Origin: an uncultured Lachnospiraceae bacterium
Lineage (GTDB): Bacteria > Bacillota > Clostridia > Lachnospirales > Lachnospiraceae
Assembly: GCA_947628955.1 (NCBI GenBank)
Contig: CANRBX010000004.1
Location: 1-64,000 of the forward strand
Direction of reading: 5' to 3'
DNA: 64,000 bases
The position numbers were made by a program, and so were the translations under genes. This document shows positions 33,682 to 43,045 of this stretch, piece by piece. The number at the start of each line of letters is the position of its first letter. Position 1 is the first letter of the stretch. The notes under the pieces are model-generated. The model was not told the DNA's origin and did not search any database. It saw only the letters and a program-made list of their open reading frames with translations.

Positions 33682-34710
33682 TCATTCTCCTGCGACATGT
33701 TCCATGTCATGTTCTACCATGATCCTTACCAGTTCCTTAAATGTCGTTTTTGCAGGGTTCCATCCCAGCTCGCGTTTTGCCTTGCCGGGATCTCCCCATA
33801 AGTTAACAACATCCGTCGGACGGTAGAATTTCGGGGATACCTCGACTATGGTCTTTCCTGTCTCCTTATCAATACCGATTTCCTGCTCTTCTGCCCCCTT
33901 AAATTCCAGTTCGATCCCTGCATACCGGAACGCCAGCTCACAGAATTCCCGAACCGTATGCTGCTCCCCGGTCGCCACGACATAGTCCTCCGCTTTCTCC
34001 TGCTGGAGCATCAGCCACATACATTCCACGTAGTCCTTCGCATAGCCCCAGTCACGTTTCGCGGACAGGTTCCCCAGGAACAGTTTTTCCTGTTTCCCCT
34101 GCGCGATCCGGGCCGCGGCCAGCGTGATCTTCCGGGTGACAAACGTCTCACCCCTGCGCTCCGATTCGTGGTTGAACAGGATCCCTGAGCAGCAGTACAT
34201 CCCATACGCCTCCCGGTACTCCTTTACGATCCAGTAACCATACTGCTTCGCCACTGCGTATGGGCTGTAGGGGTGGAACGGTGTCTTTTCGGACTGCGGC
34301 ACCTCTTTCACCCTCCCATACAGCTCCGAAGTGGATGCCTGGTAGATCCTGCAGCTGTTCGCCAGGCCACAGATCCTCACCGCCTCCAGGATCCTCAGTA
34401 CCCCGGTCGCCACAACATCCGCCGTGTACTCCGGCACCTCAAAGGATACCTGCACATGGCTCTGGGCGGCCAGGTTGTAGATCTCATCCGGCCGGACCTT
34501 CCCGATGGCCGACACGAGGCTTATGGAATCGCCCAGATCCCCATAGTGAAGATGGAAATGCGGATCCCCCTCCAGATGCGCGATCCTCGGCCGGAACTCG
34601 ACTGAAGATCGGCGGATGATGCCGTGTACCTCGTATCCTTTTTCCAGTAAAAACTCAGATAAAAAAGAGCCATCCTGTCCGGTGACTCCTGTGATCAGTG
34701 CCTTTTTCAT
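33682..34710 (-). CDS. gmd: GDP-mannose 4,6-dehydratase (Gmd)
   Basis: The 342-residue SDR begins [19 protein letters not shown] and has [49 protein letters not shown] (YxxxK), [16 protein letters not shown] and [11 protein letters not shown]. It oxidises and dehydrates GDP-mannose to GDP-4-keto-6-deoxymannose. It is the first gene of the GC-rich block; the AT-rich glycosyltransferase upstream ends just 32 bases away, so a composition boundary lies here. Confidence 0.96.
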   Translation of the reverse strand: MKKALITGVTGQDGSFLSEFLLEKGYEVHGIIRRSSVEFRPRIAHLEGDPHFHLHYGDLGDSISLVSAIGKVRPDEIYNLAAQSHVQVSFEVPEYTADVVATGVLRILEAVRICGLANSCRIYQASTSELYGRVKEVPQSEKTPFHPYSPYAVAKQYGYWIVKEYREAYGMYCCSGILFNHESERRGETFVTRKITLAAARIAQGKQEKLFLGNLSAKRDWGYAKDYVECMWLMLQQEKAEDYVVATGEQHTVREFCELAFRYAGIELEFKGAEEQEIGIDKETGKTIVEVSPKFYRPTDVVNLWGDPGKAKRELGWNPAKTTFKELVRIMVEHDMEHVAGE

Positions 34711-34742
34711 GTTAAGTATCTCCTTGTATCATATCCAGTATT

Positions 34743-35486
34743 CTATCTGCGAATCAGACAGTACTTCGCAAATTCTTGGAACACACATTCAAATAAATAG
34801 AGTTTTGAATATCCATTATCCCGATATGTCGAATATCGGTATTTCATCTTTACAAACGCATTATGCAAGGACTTTTGTGTACTGACGCCTCCTACAGAAA
34901 AGTCAACAAGGACATCCCGAATATATAAAATCTTCTTTTTTCTTCTCAGCGCCCTCAAATACCAGTCAAAATCCCCAAACATTCTCTGATCATTAATATA
35001 AAGTCCTATCTCTTTATAACACTCTTTTTTAACAAACATAGCCAGTTGATTAAAATTACGGCTAGTAATAATAAAACTTTTATGAGATGTTTTTGTAATA
35101 ATTTTACCGCGATTATGTATATAGGCAGCACCCATAACAATATCAGTATTCATATTTTCTTTGAACTTTTCTAATACGATAGATACTGTATTTGGTTCAT
35201 ACCAATCATCACTGTTTAAAAAACCCACAGCCATACCTGTTGATAATCCGATGCCTTTATTCATCGCATCATAAATACCCTCATCCTTTTCACTGATTAC
35301 AGCCATTTTTATACCGTTTTCTTCATATCTTTTTCGATAGCTTTCAATAATAGAAACCGTTTTATCTGTAGATTTTCCATCAACAAAAATATGCTCTATT
35401 TGATTTACGGATTGGCTTAATACAGATTCTATTGTGCGTTTAATAGTTTTTTCGCTGTTGTAGCAAACAGTAATGATTGATATCAT
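34743..35486 (-). CDS. GT2 family glycosyltransferase
   Basis: The 247-residue GT-A protein starts ISIITVCYNSEKTIKRTIES, with HIFVDGKSTDKTV, ISEKDEGIYDAMNKGI, and the metal-binding FLNSDDWYEP near residue 95 (DxD-like), then FGDFDWYLRA. This is the WcaA-like group within GT2. It should add a sugar to the lipid-linked repeat in the - operon. It is AT-rich, like the flippase and polymerase upstream, and unlike the GC-rich gmd downstream. No transmembrane segment is obvious. The sugar is unknown; GDP-fucose or the 3,6-dideoxy sugar are options because their genes follow. Confidence 0.85.
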   Translation of the reverse strand: MISIITVCYNSEKTIKRTIESVLSQSVNQIEHIFVDGKSTDKTVSIIESYRKRYEENGIKMAVISEKDEGIYDAMNKGIGLSTGMAVGFLNSDDWYEPNTVSIVLEKFKENMNTDIVMGAAYIHNRGKIITKTSHKSFIITSRNFNQLAMFVKKECYKEIGLYINDQRMFGDFDWYLRALRRKKKILYIRDVLVDFSVGGVSTQKSLHNAFVKMKYRYSTYRDNGYSKLYLFECVFQEFAKYCLIRR

Positions 35487-35573
35487 TTTGTGTCTCCTTT
35501 CGCATGCAGATTTTATCAGATTTTTAACCTATATATCTGCTTTTTCATGTACTCCTTAGTTTTCTGATATTTA

Positions 35574-37127
35574 CTATTTTCTTTTTAAGAAAGAGTTCAT
35601 TGTTTTTTTCGTAATACGTGTGATTAATTCTTTAAAGAAAATAAATTCCTCACTGTTACGAAATAAAATATAAAAAAAGATATTAGGTATATGTAAGCAT
35701 AACATCATCTTGACTATGAAATTAAGATAAGCATTATTAAGTCTAACACATGAAGTAATTCCACCAGTAAGCATACACGATATAATTGTTATTATCGTAT
35801 AAGAAATCCATCGACAAGCATATTTTTTTGCCCTCTTTTTAAACACATGCTTATATAATACATGTGGCTCGACCCAAAGACATATCGATACTGTACTTAT
35901 GATTGTTCCCAGAAAAACCCCTGCTGCACCAATACGTTGTGCAAGCCATATAGACGTAACTAAGTTAATCGTAATCTCAACGAGTGGTTTATAACGATCA
36001 TAATAAAATGTAGCTGTAGCCTCCCAGAATGTCAAAACCGCTTTTCGCATACCAGTCAAATAAAAATTAGCTATAATAATTAATACTGTAAATTTATCAA
36101 ATAAAAGGGAATCTCCCAACCATATAGATATAAAAGGATTAAACAATGCCAGTAAACAACATGTAGCAAAACCATAAATCCAAAAGTTTGCAAATAGAAC
36201 CTTTTCGAAAGTACGCTCCAGTTTTTCTTGATCTTCCGGAAGTTCTGAAGCATTTAGATTTCCCACACTTGCCGTTAATGACGTAAATATCTGGCTAAAA
36301 ATCTTATTAAGCGCGTCTGTAATTAAATAATAATTAGAGTATATCCCCACTGTTGCCAAACCAACATATCTAGAAAGTATCAGATTATCACTAGAAAAAA
36401 CGACCATACCACCAATTTTATGTATCAACATTGCACTGATATTTTTCTTAATCTCGCGCCTTGTCTTCTGGAGAATTGGAGAAATGTCTTTTCCCCGCAG
36501 ATAGGGATACATTTTATCCGCTTTTATAGATATTCCCACATTCTCAGCAAATGTAAACACTACTTGGAGAACCAGATACAGAATATAATTTCGGGCAAGA
36601 AGAAGGCATATAATTTGTGCCAAGTTCACTAAGATATAAAATATATAGTGATAAGCTGTCGCAATATACCGTTTTTCATCACAAATAATCAACGCTCTTT
36701 TATAGGAGAAAAAATATGAGATTACAGTATTGGCAATAAACAGCCAATAAATGAGCGTTAATTGTGGAATGTCTGGTACTGTATCCATGAATACAGTATA
36801 GAAAGGCGTAAACAACAGACCAATAATGCCGATAAGACTTCCAATAAAAATGTATGCTTTTTGATATAATGACATCAGACTCTTTATTTGCTCAATATCT
36901 CTCCTTGCAAGCGGCTTATAAAGGCTAAAATTCATCGCAGGGCCAACGCCAAGTTCCACAAGTGAAAATATTGTTAGGATATTAGTGAATAGACCATTTA
37001 GTCCAAGGTACTGTTCATTTAAACACTGTAGGAAAATGATTCGAGCAACAAAACTGATTATTATAGCTATTACTTGACCAATCCAAGCCGTGAAAAGATT
37101 TTTCAATGAACTATCTGTGCGTGACAT
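35574..37127 (-). CDS. wzx: Repeat-unit flippase (Wzx/PST type)
   Basis: The 517-residue protein has about 12-14 membrane segments and begins SSLKNLFTAWIGQVIAIIISFV. It includes ARIIFLQCLNEQYLGLNGLFTNIL, ELGVGPAMNFSLYKPLARRD and SRYVGLATVGIYSNYYLI, all typical of the large Gram-positive lipopolysaccharide/PST flippases. It should flip the second repeat unit. ATG 37127 is preceded by GGAGAG; an in-frame ATG at 37157 starts 3 bases after the polymerase gene's stop and is possible. It differs clearly from the 471-residue Wzx of the + operon. Confidence 0.87.
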   Translation of the reverse strand: MSRTDSSLKNLFTAWIGQVIAIIISFVARIIFLQCLNEQYLGLNGLFTNILTIFSLVELGVGPAMNFSLYKPLARRDIEQIKSLMSLYQKAYIFIGSLIGIIGLLFTPFYTVFMDTVPDIPQLTLIYWLFIANTVISYFFSYKRALIICDEKRYIATAYHYIFYILVNLAQIICLLLARNYILYLVLQVVFTFAENVGISIKADKMYPYLRGKDISPILQKTRREIKKNISAMLIHKIGGMVVFSSDNLILSRYVGLATVGIYSNYYLITDALNKIFSQIFTSLTASVGNLNASELPEDQEKLERTFEKVLFANFWIYGFATCCLLALFNPFISIWLGDSLLFDKFTVLIIIANFYLTGMRKAVLTFWEATATFYYDRYKPLVEITINLVTSIWLAQRIGAAGVFLGTIISTVSICLWVEPHVLYKHVFKKRAKKYACRWISYTIITIISCMLTGGITSCVRLNNAYLNFIVKMMLCLHIPNIFFYILFRNSEEFIFFKELITRITKKTMNSFLKRK

Positions 37128-37159
37128 GACTCTCCATTCAGGACAACTCTTTTTCATTT

Positions 37160-38362
37160 CTAGCTTCTATTTCTTACAAGCTGGCACTCTCGCTGATGCA
37201 TAATAATCTTATCCGAATTGTACGCAAGCGCGTAAATCAAAAACCATATACCAGATTGGTATATCTCCATCTGATTCATGATAAGCATACTGAAAATCAT
37301 AACAGAAAAAAAACAAGTTATCACATTATGTTTATTCTTCATCAATTTTTTCATTGTCAAAATATGAAAATACAAAAAGAATACTAATTGTAATATTCCG
37401 CCTGAAAAAAGCATTTGCAAAATAATATTATGTGCATGTACATGTCCAAGATATCCCCATGCAGTCTTCGAATCATATACGCCCCACCCCAATAAAGGCT
37501 TCGCTGAAATCGCAGACATCGCCTGATTCCATATTGGAGTTCTCCCTGAAAAAGTCAAATCTTTATGTAAAAATCCCTGAATCAGGAATCCCAAATAATT
37601 TTGAGTGCGGAATATAACAACTGCAAAAAAGAAAACCTCTGCCACAATCATATACGTCACAATGTTTAGCCACTTCCTTTTCGCAAACAATTTTGGCATA
37701 AAGATCACTGGGAATATTATAATCATCCCTACTACAGCAGTAGCTGGCCACCGGATAAATACTGTCATGTAACAAGCTACTATTAAGCACCAACTTCTGA
37801 ACGATATCTTTGCTTTACCATACTGATAGTAGTCTCTAACTATTGCGATAGTCATACCTGCAATAAGGTATGGAACGTGGCCATTATCCGTACCTAATAT
37901 CCAATTAGTGGATCTATAGTAATTAACACCGACCATATCTGTATACATGCCATTCGGAAATAAAATGATTGAAATCAGATTTGCATATATCAATACTTTT
38001 AGTAATGGAAGAAATACATCAAAGCAGAGCATTGGATCTTCTTCTAACAATATTTTAACAAATAATATCATTGAAACAACAATTGTCATCTGAACCGCAG
38101 CACCATATAACCATCCCCTATGAAGTATTGTAGAGATTATACCTGTAAAATAGCAGGATAAGACTGTCAATGAAAATATATCTATTTTTCTACGTTTCCC
38201 GATATATAATAAAAAAATTGAAACATATGAAATCAATTTCAATAGGTTGAATGTTAAGTCGATAATACGTATCTGTTCGAAACTTCCTGGTTCAATCATG
38301 GGAAACAGCAGAATCATATATCCAATCTTCTGAATTGATAAAGTTTTCCGCTTTATATACAT
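37160..38362 (-). CDS. wzy: O-antigen polymerase/ligase family protein (Wzy-like)
   Basis: The 400-residue membrane protein has about 10 hydrophobic segments and the Wzy_C-type loop FSGRTPIWNQAMSAI, PLLGWGVYDSK and VHAHNIILQMLFSGGILQL near residues 290-345. This loop marks the O-antigen ligase/polymerase family and places it more firmly than the + operon Wzy. It should polymerise the second repeat unit at the outer face. It overlaps the 3' end of the preceding glycosyltransferase gene by 10 bases, and the flippase follows. Confidence 0.85.
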   Translation of the reverse strand: MYIKRKTLSIQKIGYMILLFPMIEPGSFEQIRIIDLTFNLLKLISYVSIFLLYIGKRRKIDIFSLTVLSCYFTGIISTILHRGWLYGAAVQMTIVVSMILFVKILLEEDPMLCFDVFLPLLKVLIYANLISIILFPNGMYTDMVGVNYYRSTNWILGTDNGHVPYLIAGMTIAIVRDYYQYGKAKISFRSWCLIVACYMTVFIRWPATAVVGMIIIFPVIFMPKLFAKRKWLNIVTYMIVAEVFFFAVVIFRTQNYLGFLIQGFLHKDLTFSGRTPIWNQAMSAISAKPLLGWGVYDSKTAWGYLGHVHAHNIILQMLFSGGILQLVFFLYFHILTMKKLMKNKHNVITCFFSVMIFSMLIMNQMEIYQSGIWFLIYALAYNSDKIIMHQRECQLVRNRS

Positions 38363-39339
38363 CCTTTATATCCCTCAACATTCATATGCATAATATCTGC
38401 AATTTGCTGAATCACTACCTGATCGTTATTCTCATACTCTATCGTAAAACAGTCAGGATTCACTTCCCATTTTTCCAATTGGAAAAAATCTTTAGCTCCA
38501 TAGTCCTTGTCCACAATAGATATTATCTTGCAATGAGCAAATACCATAAGGTCTAAAAAGCCACTGCGTAGCGCAATAATTGTTCCACAATATTCTGCCA
38601 ACCAATATGCTTCAACTAAATCACACTGTAATGACTGGGTTCCCTTGATTCCTAATTCCCTTTCGCTGGAGGTTAATGTAAAAACTCTAAATCCATCTTT
38701 TTTCAATATTTCTGCTATCTTTTCAAACAAACCAAAAATATCACATCTGACAGAATTAGCATACGGATTTAATAAAACAGATTTGTTTTTTGTAATGTTG
38801 TACTTTTCAATAATACTCTGAATATCTTCATGGGGAATCCTTGGATATTGAATCTCTGAATCTGATGCAATCTGAAACACAAAATCCCTAATAAACTGAT
38901 TCATACTATACACCTTATTCCAGTAGCTCCGTAGTATTGTATTACACCGAGGAGGTACAAATGTAATCCGGTCTCTATGAGCAAAGGAATATAGTTGCTG
39001 CCCCCATATTGTACGTGGCACTTCCTGCAGCCCTCTGATTACTCTTGGATCTATGCAGATAATATCCTCAAAAGTATCTTTCCAAAAACTACATATTCTT
39101 TCTACGCTCTTCGAGCAAACTATGGTCACGTGCTTATACCCATGCTGTTTTCTATATTCTCTTAAATAGGAGAATGCATATACGGAATCTCCCAATGCAT
39201 GCCCCATCATCAGATAATGAGTATCTTCTTTACGCATAAGTAAGCGAATATACACTATTGCTCCAACCAGCAGCTTTATTTGTCTTTTACAAATCATACG
39301 GAAAAAGCTTATTCGGTCATGATCATCATATTGCCTCAT
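38353..39339 (-). CDS. Glycosyltransferase, GT9-like (heptosyltransferase-like fold)
   Basis: The 328-residue protein has a GT-B-like pattern: YLMMGHALGDSVYAFSYLREY (resembling the GALGD start of GT9 enzymes), VTIVCSKSVER, SVLLNPYANSV, FRVFTLTSSERELG and EYCGTIIALRSGFLDLMVFA near residue 265, where GT9 enzymes bind the nucleotide. It probably transfers a sugar built by the SIS isomerase, kinase-nucleotidyltransferase and HAD phosphatase encoded directly upstream, an arrangement like heptose loci. ATG 39339 is used; it overlaps the HAD gene by 14 bases. The family call is moderate because identity is low. Confidence 0.6.
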   Translation of the reverse strand: MRQYDDHDRISFFRMICKRQIKLLVGAIVYIRLLMRKEDTHYLMMGHALGDSVYAFSYLREYRKQHGYKHVTIVCSKSVERICSFWKDTFEDIICIDPRVIRGLQEVPRTIWGQQLYSFAHRDRITFVPPRCNTILRSYWNKVYSMNQFIRDFVFQIASDSEIQYPRIPHEDIQSIIEKYNITKNKSVLLNPYANSVRCDIFGLFEKIAEILKKDGFRVFTLTSSERELGIKGTQSLQCDLVEAYWLAEYCGTIIALRSGFLDLMVFAHCKIISIVDKDYGAKDFFQLEKWEVNPDCFTIEYENNDQVVIQQIADIMHMNVEGYKGCI

Positions 39340-39718
39340 CTTCAACCACCTGCAACTCAAATTTGGAATCTCTTTCTCGCTCTACAGCAATCGCCATTCT
39401 CAGACCAGACGGCTTACTGTCATTGATAAGAATTCGTTCCCCATATGGAACATTGTACAAGATTGCGTCAAAATGAACATGATGATCTTTTAGGAATTGT
39501 TCCGTCCGTTCTTTTGTCTCATTCGTCCTAGAAGTCAAGAAGATGACCATATCATCCTTGTCAATATTCTTCAGGAATTCCTCTGCTCCTTCCAGAAAGC
39601 TGTCATATCCATCTAACCTATATCCATTGTGTTTAACAATTGTCCCATCAAGATCCAGTATCCAAGTATGTCGCAAAGTTGAAAGAATCAATATTTCTTC
39701 TCCATTCTCATATTTCAT
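39326..39718 (-). CDS. HAD-family phosphatase (sugar-phosphate phosphatase-like)
   Basis: The small, 130-residue HAD protein has WILDLDGTIVKHNGY (DxDGT nucleophile) near residue 21, IFLTSRTNETKER as motif II, and ILINDSKPSG in the place of motif IV, with a matching Asp. It has no cap domain. It likely removes a phosphate from a sugar or polyol phosphate. The gene lies between a SIS isomerase and a glycosyltransferase and overlaps both, like GmhB in heptose pathways, but the short form also resembles capsule HAD proteins of Campylobacter. The substrate is not known. Confidence 0.78.
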   Translation of the reverse strand: MKYENGEEILILSTLRHTWILDLDGTIVKHNGYRLDGYDSFLEGAEEFLKNIDKDDMVIFLTSRTNETKERTEQFLKDHHVHFDAILYNVPYGERILINDSKPSGLRMAIAVERERDSKFELQVVEDEAI

Positions 39719-40304
39719 TTATTATTCCTTTCAATTCTTCTCCAATCGCGCCGCCAGGATGGTTCGGTTGAAAATCTTTCAGGCTTATTCCTCTTCGTTT
39801 AGAAAGCTCCATTGCAAGCGTCTGCAACACAATCAGGTTTAGAATAGTGGAATTGTTGGGCACGATGTTCCACGCATCTCCCTCATGCTCTAGTTTGACT
39901 GCTATATAGTTTCCCAATTCTTGTGCCAGCGGACAATTCCTATCAAATGTCAGGAGCCATATCTTACAACCACGTTGTTTTAAAAAACCCGCCAAATAAA
40001 CGGTTTCCGTCGTAGTTCCACTCTTGCTCAAAAGTATGACCAAATCTTTTTTCCGAACCATTCCAAGATCCCCATGGACAGCTGAATTGGTATGCATAAA
40101 ATTAGCTTCCAAACCTAACGATACCATCGTTCCCACAAACTTTTCACATACCGGCACATTCTTTCCCAATCCAGAAGCGATAATCTTACCTCCGTTTTCA
40201 AGAATATTTTCACAATCCCAGACTAGTCGTTCAAAAGCATCCAGATCAATACTGTGAATGGAATGATCTAATATTCTTATTATATTTTCAAAGTATTGTC
40301 TCAT
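39708..40304 (-). CDS. SIS-domain phosphosugar isomerase (GmhA/KdsD-like)
   Basis: The 198-residue protein is a single SIS domain: ENGGKIIASGLGKNVPVCEKF, MHTNSAVHGDLGMV with the loop His-Gly-Asp typical of KpsF/GutQ-like isomerases, LLSKSGTTTETVYLAG, and NHPGGAIGE at the end, the usual KdsD finish before CBS domains. No CBS domains are present. It interconverts an aldose and ketose phosphate, such as arabinose-5-P/ribulose-5-P or similar. It sits next to a nucleotidyltransferase-kinase fusion and a HAD phosphatase, so a phosphosugar is isomerised, trimmed and activated here. Confidence 0.85.
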   Translation of the reverse strand: MRQYFENIIRILDHSIHSIDLDAFERLVWDCENILENGGKIIASGLGKNVPVCEKFVGTMVSLGLEANFMHTNSAVHGDLGMVRKKDLVILLSKSGTTTETVYLAGFLKQRGCKIWLLTFDRNCPLAQELGNYIAVKLEHEGDAWNIVPNNSTILNLIVLQTLAMELSKRRGISLKDFQPNHPGGAIGEELKGIINEI

Positions 40305-40312
40305 ACGGCCTC

Positions 40313-41827
40313 CTAGTATAATACTTCCTCTAGGTAATAAATCCCATTATAGAACGCCCCGCAAACAGAATCATAATCCTCCCAAGTATATGTAGTGAGG
40401 GATAACCAGATAATCGCATGAATCATGCGAATAGAATCTCTGTCTGCTTCCCCTTCCAACAGGTGAAAGAATTCTTCTTCCGTCTGTTCCCAGCCGTTAG
40501 AATGTATATCCAAGTGTACATCGTTTTTACCGATAGTGAGCACGAACTGTTTTCTATTGAACTGATCATAGTTTCCTACAATAGAATAATATAGTTTAGC
40601 CCAGTCGTAGGCCGGATCTCCGTAAATTTCCGTCTTCCCAAAATATCCTCGCGGGTCAATCAGAACCGGTTCCATATCGCTGTCCAACATCATATTAGAA
40701 AATGTATTATCTCCATGCAGAAGGACAAAGCATTTACAGTCATAATGGGTAAACCAGTTCTCCAATTCTGATTTATGAAAAAACACATTTCGGCATTCTC
40801 TACCATTGACCATGATGCTTTCTCTGTCAGCAAATGGAATCAAATCTCTTACTTGATTCAGGCGTTTCCAAGTCTTCCTTATGTAGGCATCATAGATGCT
40901 GAAATAATCCGCTGGCATTTTCTCAAGACTATGCAATTCGCGCAAGCAACGGATCAGTTTCTTTAAAATTTCTTTCTGTTGCCACTTGTCTAACTGATAC
41001 TCAAATATATTCTTTCCATTAACAGCCTGCATGACAAATGGTTCATAGCTATAGATTCTGGGAATATTGGTGAACCCTCTTTCTTTCACCGATTGATACC
41101 AGACTTTCTCCCTCACAGCCAGTTCTCTTCCTTGTTCATCTATTCCTGACTTGATAAGTTTTCCATCATCAGTCTTTTCAATCTTGTTAAAAGAGCGACA
41201 TTGAAATTCCGGTCGTCCAAAATTCTGTTCTTCTATGCGCGACAGCAACCCAAACTCTTCCGTTTGTTTTAATGATATGATTCTGAATTTTTTCTCTTCC
41301 TGCTGTAGCCACCGGACAAACTCCCCTTCTGCCGGCACTCCTCTTACTGCTTCTTTACTTTTGAAAAGAAATAAGCCCGCTACACCAGTTTCACTAGACG
41401 GAATTTCTTCAAATCGATCCTCCTGATATCTCCATCGACATGAAAAACCATTGGACAAGCCGACATAGTCTCCTTCCTCTTCAGGGAAAGAGAAGGTCTC
41501 TGAAAGCACCAAATCTGACCAAATCAACATAAACGGTTCTTCTCTCGGTATCTTTTTCAATGCCTCATCAATCCCCGCGCATGTTCCTTGACCACATGCA
41601 TTCACAATCAAATACTGAACATCAGCAAAAACACTCAAATATCTGTGCATCACATCCGCTTTGTAATCCGCAATAATGACAAATTTAGAATCGGGAAACT
41701 GTCGAAACAAATGAAACAACATAGGCAAGTTGTTTATCGGCACAAGGGCCTTAGGCTTATTTGCCGTAAGATACCCCAACCGGGTACCTTTTCCTCCAGC
41801 TTGGACAATAATATACTCTATTTTCAA
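40313..41827 (-). CDS. Nucleotidyltransferase fused to APH-type kinase
   Basis: The 504-residue two-domain protein opens with a sugar-phosphate nucleotidyltransferase (residues 1-220: VQAGGKGTRLGYLTANKPKA, LIWSDLVLS, GVAGLFLF). Residues 225-504 form an aminoglycoside-phosphotransferase/choline-kinase-like domain, with the catalytic loop VLLHGDNTFSNMMLD near residue 370 and LIDPRGYFG with the metal Asp. Such fusions phosphorylate a small alcohol or sugar and then activate it with a nucleotide, as LicA plus LicC do for choline. The neighbouring SIS isomerase and HAD phosphatase suggest the substrate is a sugar or polyol. Nucleotide and substrate cannot be told from sequence. Confidence 0.82.
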   Translation of the reverse strand: MKIEYIIVQAGGKGTRLGYLTANKPKALVPINNLPMLFHLFRQFPDSKFVIIADYKADVMHRYLSVFADVQYLIVNACGQGTCAGIDEALKKIPREEPFMLIWSDLVLSETFSFPEEEGDYVGLSNGFSCRWRYQEDRFEEIPSSETGVAGLFLFKSKEAVRGVPAEGEFVRWLQQEEKKFRIISLKQTEEFGLLSRIEEQNFGRPEFQCRSFNKIEKTDDGKLIKSGIDEQGRELAVREKVWYQSVKERGFTNIPRIYSYEPFVMQAVNGKNIFEYQLDKWQQKEILKKLIRCLRELHSLEKMPADYFSIYDAYIRKTWKRLNQVRDLIPFADRESIMVNGRECRNVFFHKSELENWFTHYDCKCFVLLHGDNTFSNMMLDSDMEPVLIDPRGYFGKTEIYGDPAYDWAKLYYSIVGNYDQFNRKQFVLTIGKNDVHLDIHSNGWEQTEEEFFHLLEGEADRDSIRMIHAIIWLSLTTYTWEDYDSVCGAFYNGIYYLEEVLY

Positions 41828-41842
41828 GCTTCCTTCCTCCCA

Positions 41843-43045
41843 TTACACCTGCGCTACAATCCTTGACATCATCAAAATCAACTCTCCCCCATCCCAGACC
41901 ACTCCAAAATCTGCTGTCTTCCCAACAGGCACGACCCGGTCAATACCCTTCAATCCATTTTCTATAATCGCTCGTCTAATCTGCTTGGGATCCAATCCAA
42001 AATAGCTCAAGGTCTGATACCTCTCGTCCACAACTTCAAAAAGATCATCCAGGTTCTCAGAAGCATACTCAAGATAGCTCCCTCCGGCACAGCGGTAATC
42101 CGGCAGCCTGTCCATCAGATTCGAAATCTCAGTCCGGTCAATGCGTCTGTCAGGCATCTTAACCGTGTTTACTCCGTCCAGATCAATTGCAGCACGGCAG
42201 AATGCCATATACTTATCCACCGAAGTGACCGGCTCCATAATATATTTGTCTTTTATCTCCTCATATACTGCATTCCAAAACCGTTCCTGTGCCCGTTTAA
42301 CGCACTCCGCTTCCCCGATCCAATAAATCAGCCGCGGGGAGGAGCATGCATTCTGATCGTACAGATACGTATCATTGTAAAAATCATGTGCCAGGCCGGA
42401 CAGGTCTGTTTCTTTTTCAACCTCAGATGCATTGATCACGCAGATGGAATACCGGTCAGCAAAAGTAATATCAAAAGAGCGCGGTGGGATCTCACTTTTC
42501 CGCACTTCTGCGATCGTCCGGTCTCCACCCCAGATAACCCGGACATTGCACTTGGAAGAAAAATACCCGGTAAGATCCTGTCTGTCGCGTGGGTAAATTA
42601 CAATCTTAATGTATGGAACGAGCCAGTCATGATCCTTCTCAGAAAGAACACGATTGAAAACGTCGGCAATGATCCTCGTCTGTGCAAAGTCCTTGCTGCT
42701 TGCTTTCACAACACATGTATTTCCGGCCAGCAGTCCCGTTACAAGCGTATATGCAAAATTGATCGGTACATTGCTCGGCGCAATGTGAAAAGTTGTCCCC
42801 CTACCCAGACGACTCTCTATCTTCCCCCGGTATTCATCACTGAGTTCTGTGAGATTCGCCCTCCTGCAGAAAAAAGCAAACGTTGTGATATCCGGATATT
42901 CTCTCACTGCCGGAAGGTGCAGCAGGCGCGCAGACACTTCATTCAGGAACGCACAGACCCTTTTGTCAAATGGTGACAATGGCAATGCGCTGAAATCATA
43001 GATATCCCCGCATAAAACTTCAAGTTCTTGAAAATTTGTCTGCAT
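41843..43045 (-). CDS. luxC-like: LuxC-like acyl-CoA/acyl-protein reductase
   Basis: The 400-residue protein of the LuxC family is an aldehyde-dehydrogenase-like fold: HIAPSNVPINFAYTLVTGLLAGN (cofactor loop), VKASSKDFAQTRII, IWGGDRTIAEVR, and the catalytic Cys in DQNACSSPRLIYW near residue 245. It reduces a thioester-bound acyl group to an aldehyde with NADPH. The luxE-like gene is directly upstream and overlaps it by 26 bases, as functional partners often do. There are no luciferase genes. In this operon the acyl chain probably comes from the ACP/FabH set or the AMP-ligase. Confidence 0.9.
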   Translation of the reverse strand: MQTNFQELEVLCGDIYDFSALPLSPFDKRVCAFLNEVSARLLHLPAVREYPDITTFAFFCRRANLTELSDEYRGKIESRLGRGTTFHIAPSNVPINFAYTLVTGLLAGNTCVVKASSKDFAQTRIIADVFNRVLSEKDHDWLVPYIKIVIYPRDRQDLTGYFSSKCNVRVIWGGDRTIAEVRKSEIPPRSFDITFADRYSICVINASEVEKETDLSGLAHDFYNDTYLYDQNACSSPRLIYWIGEAECVKRAQERFWNAVYEEIKDKYIMEPVTSVDKYMAFCRAAIDLDGVNTVKMPDRRIDRTEISNLMDRLPDYRCAGGSYLEYASENLDDLFEVVDERYQTLSYFGLDPKQIRRAIIENGLKGIDRVVPVGKTADFGVVWDGGELILMMSRIVAQV

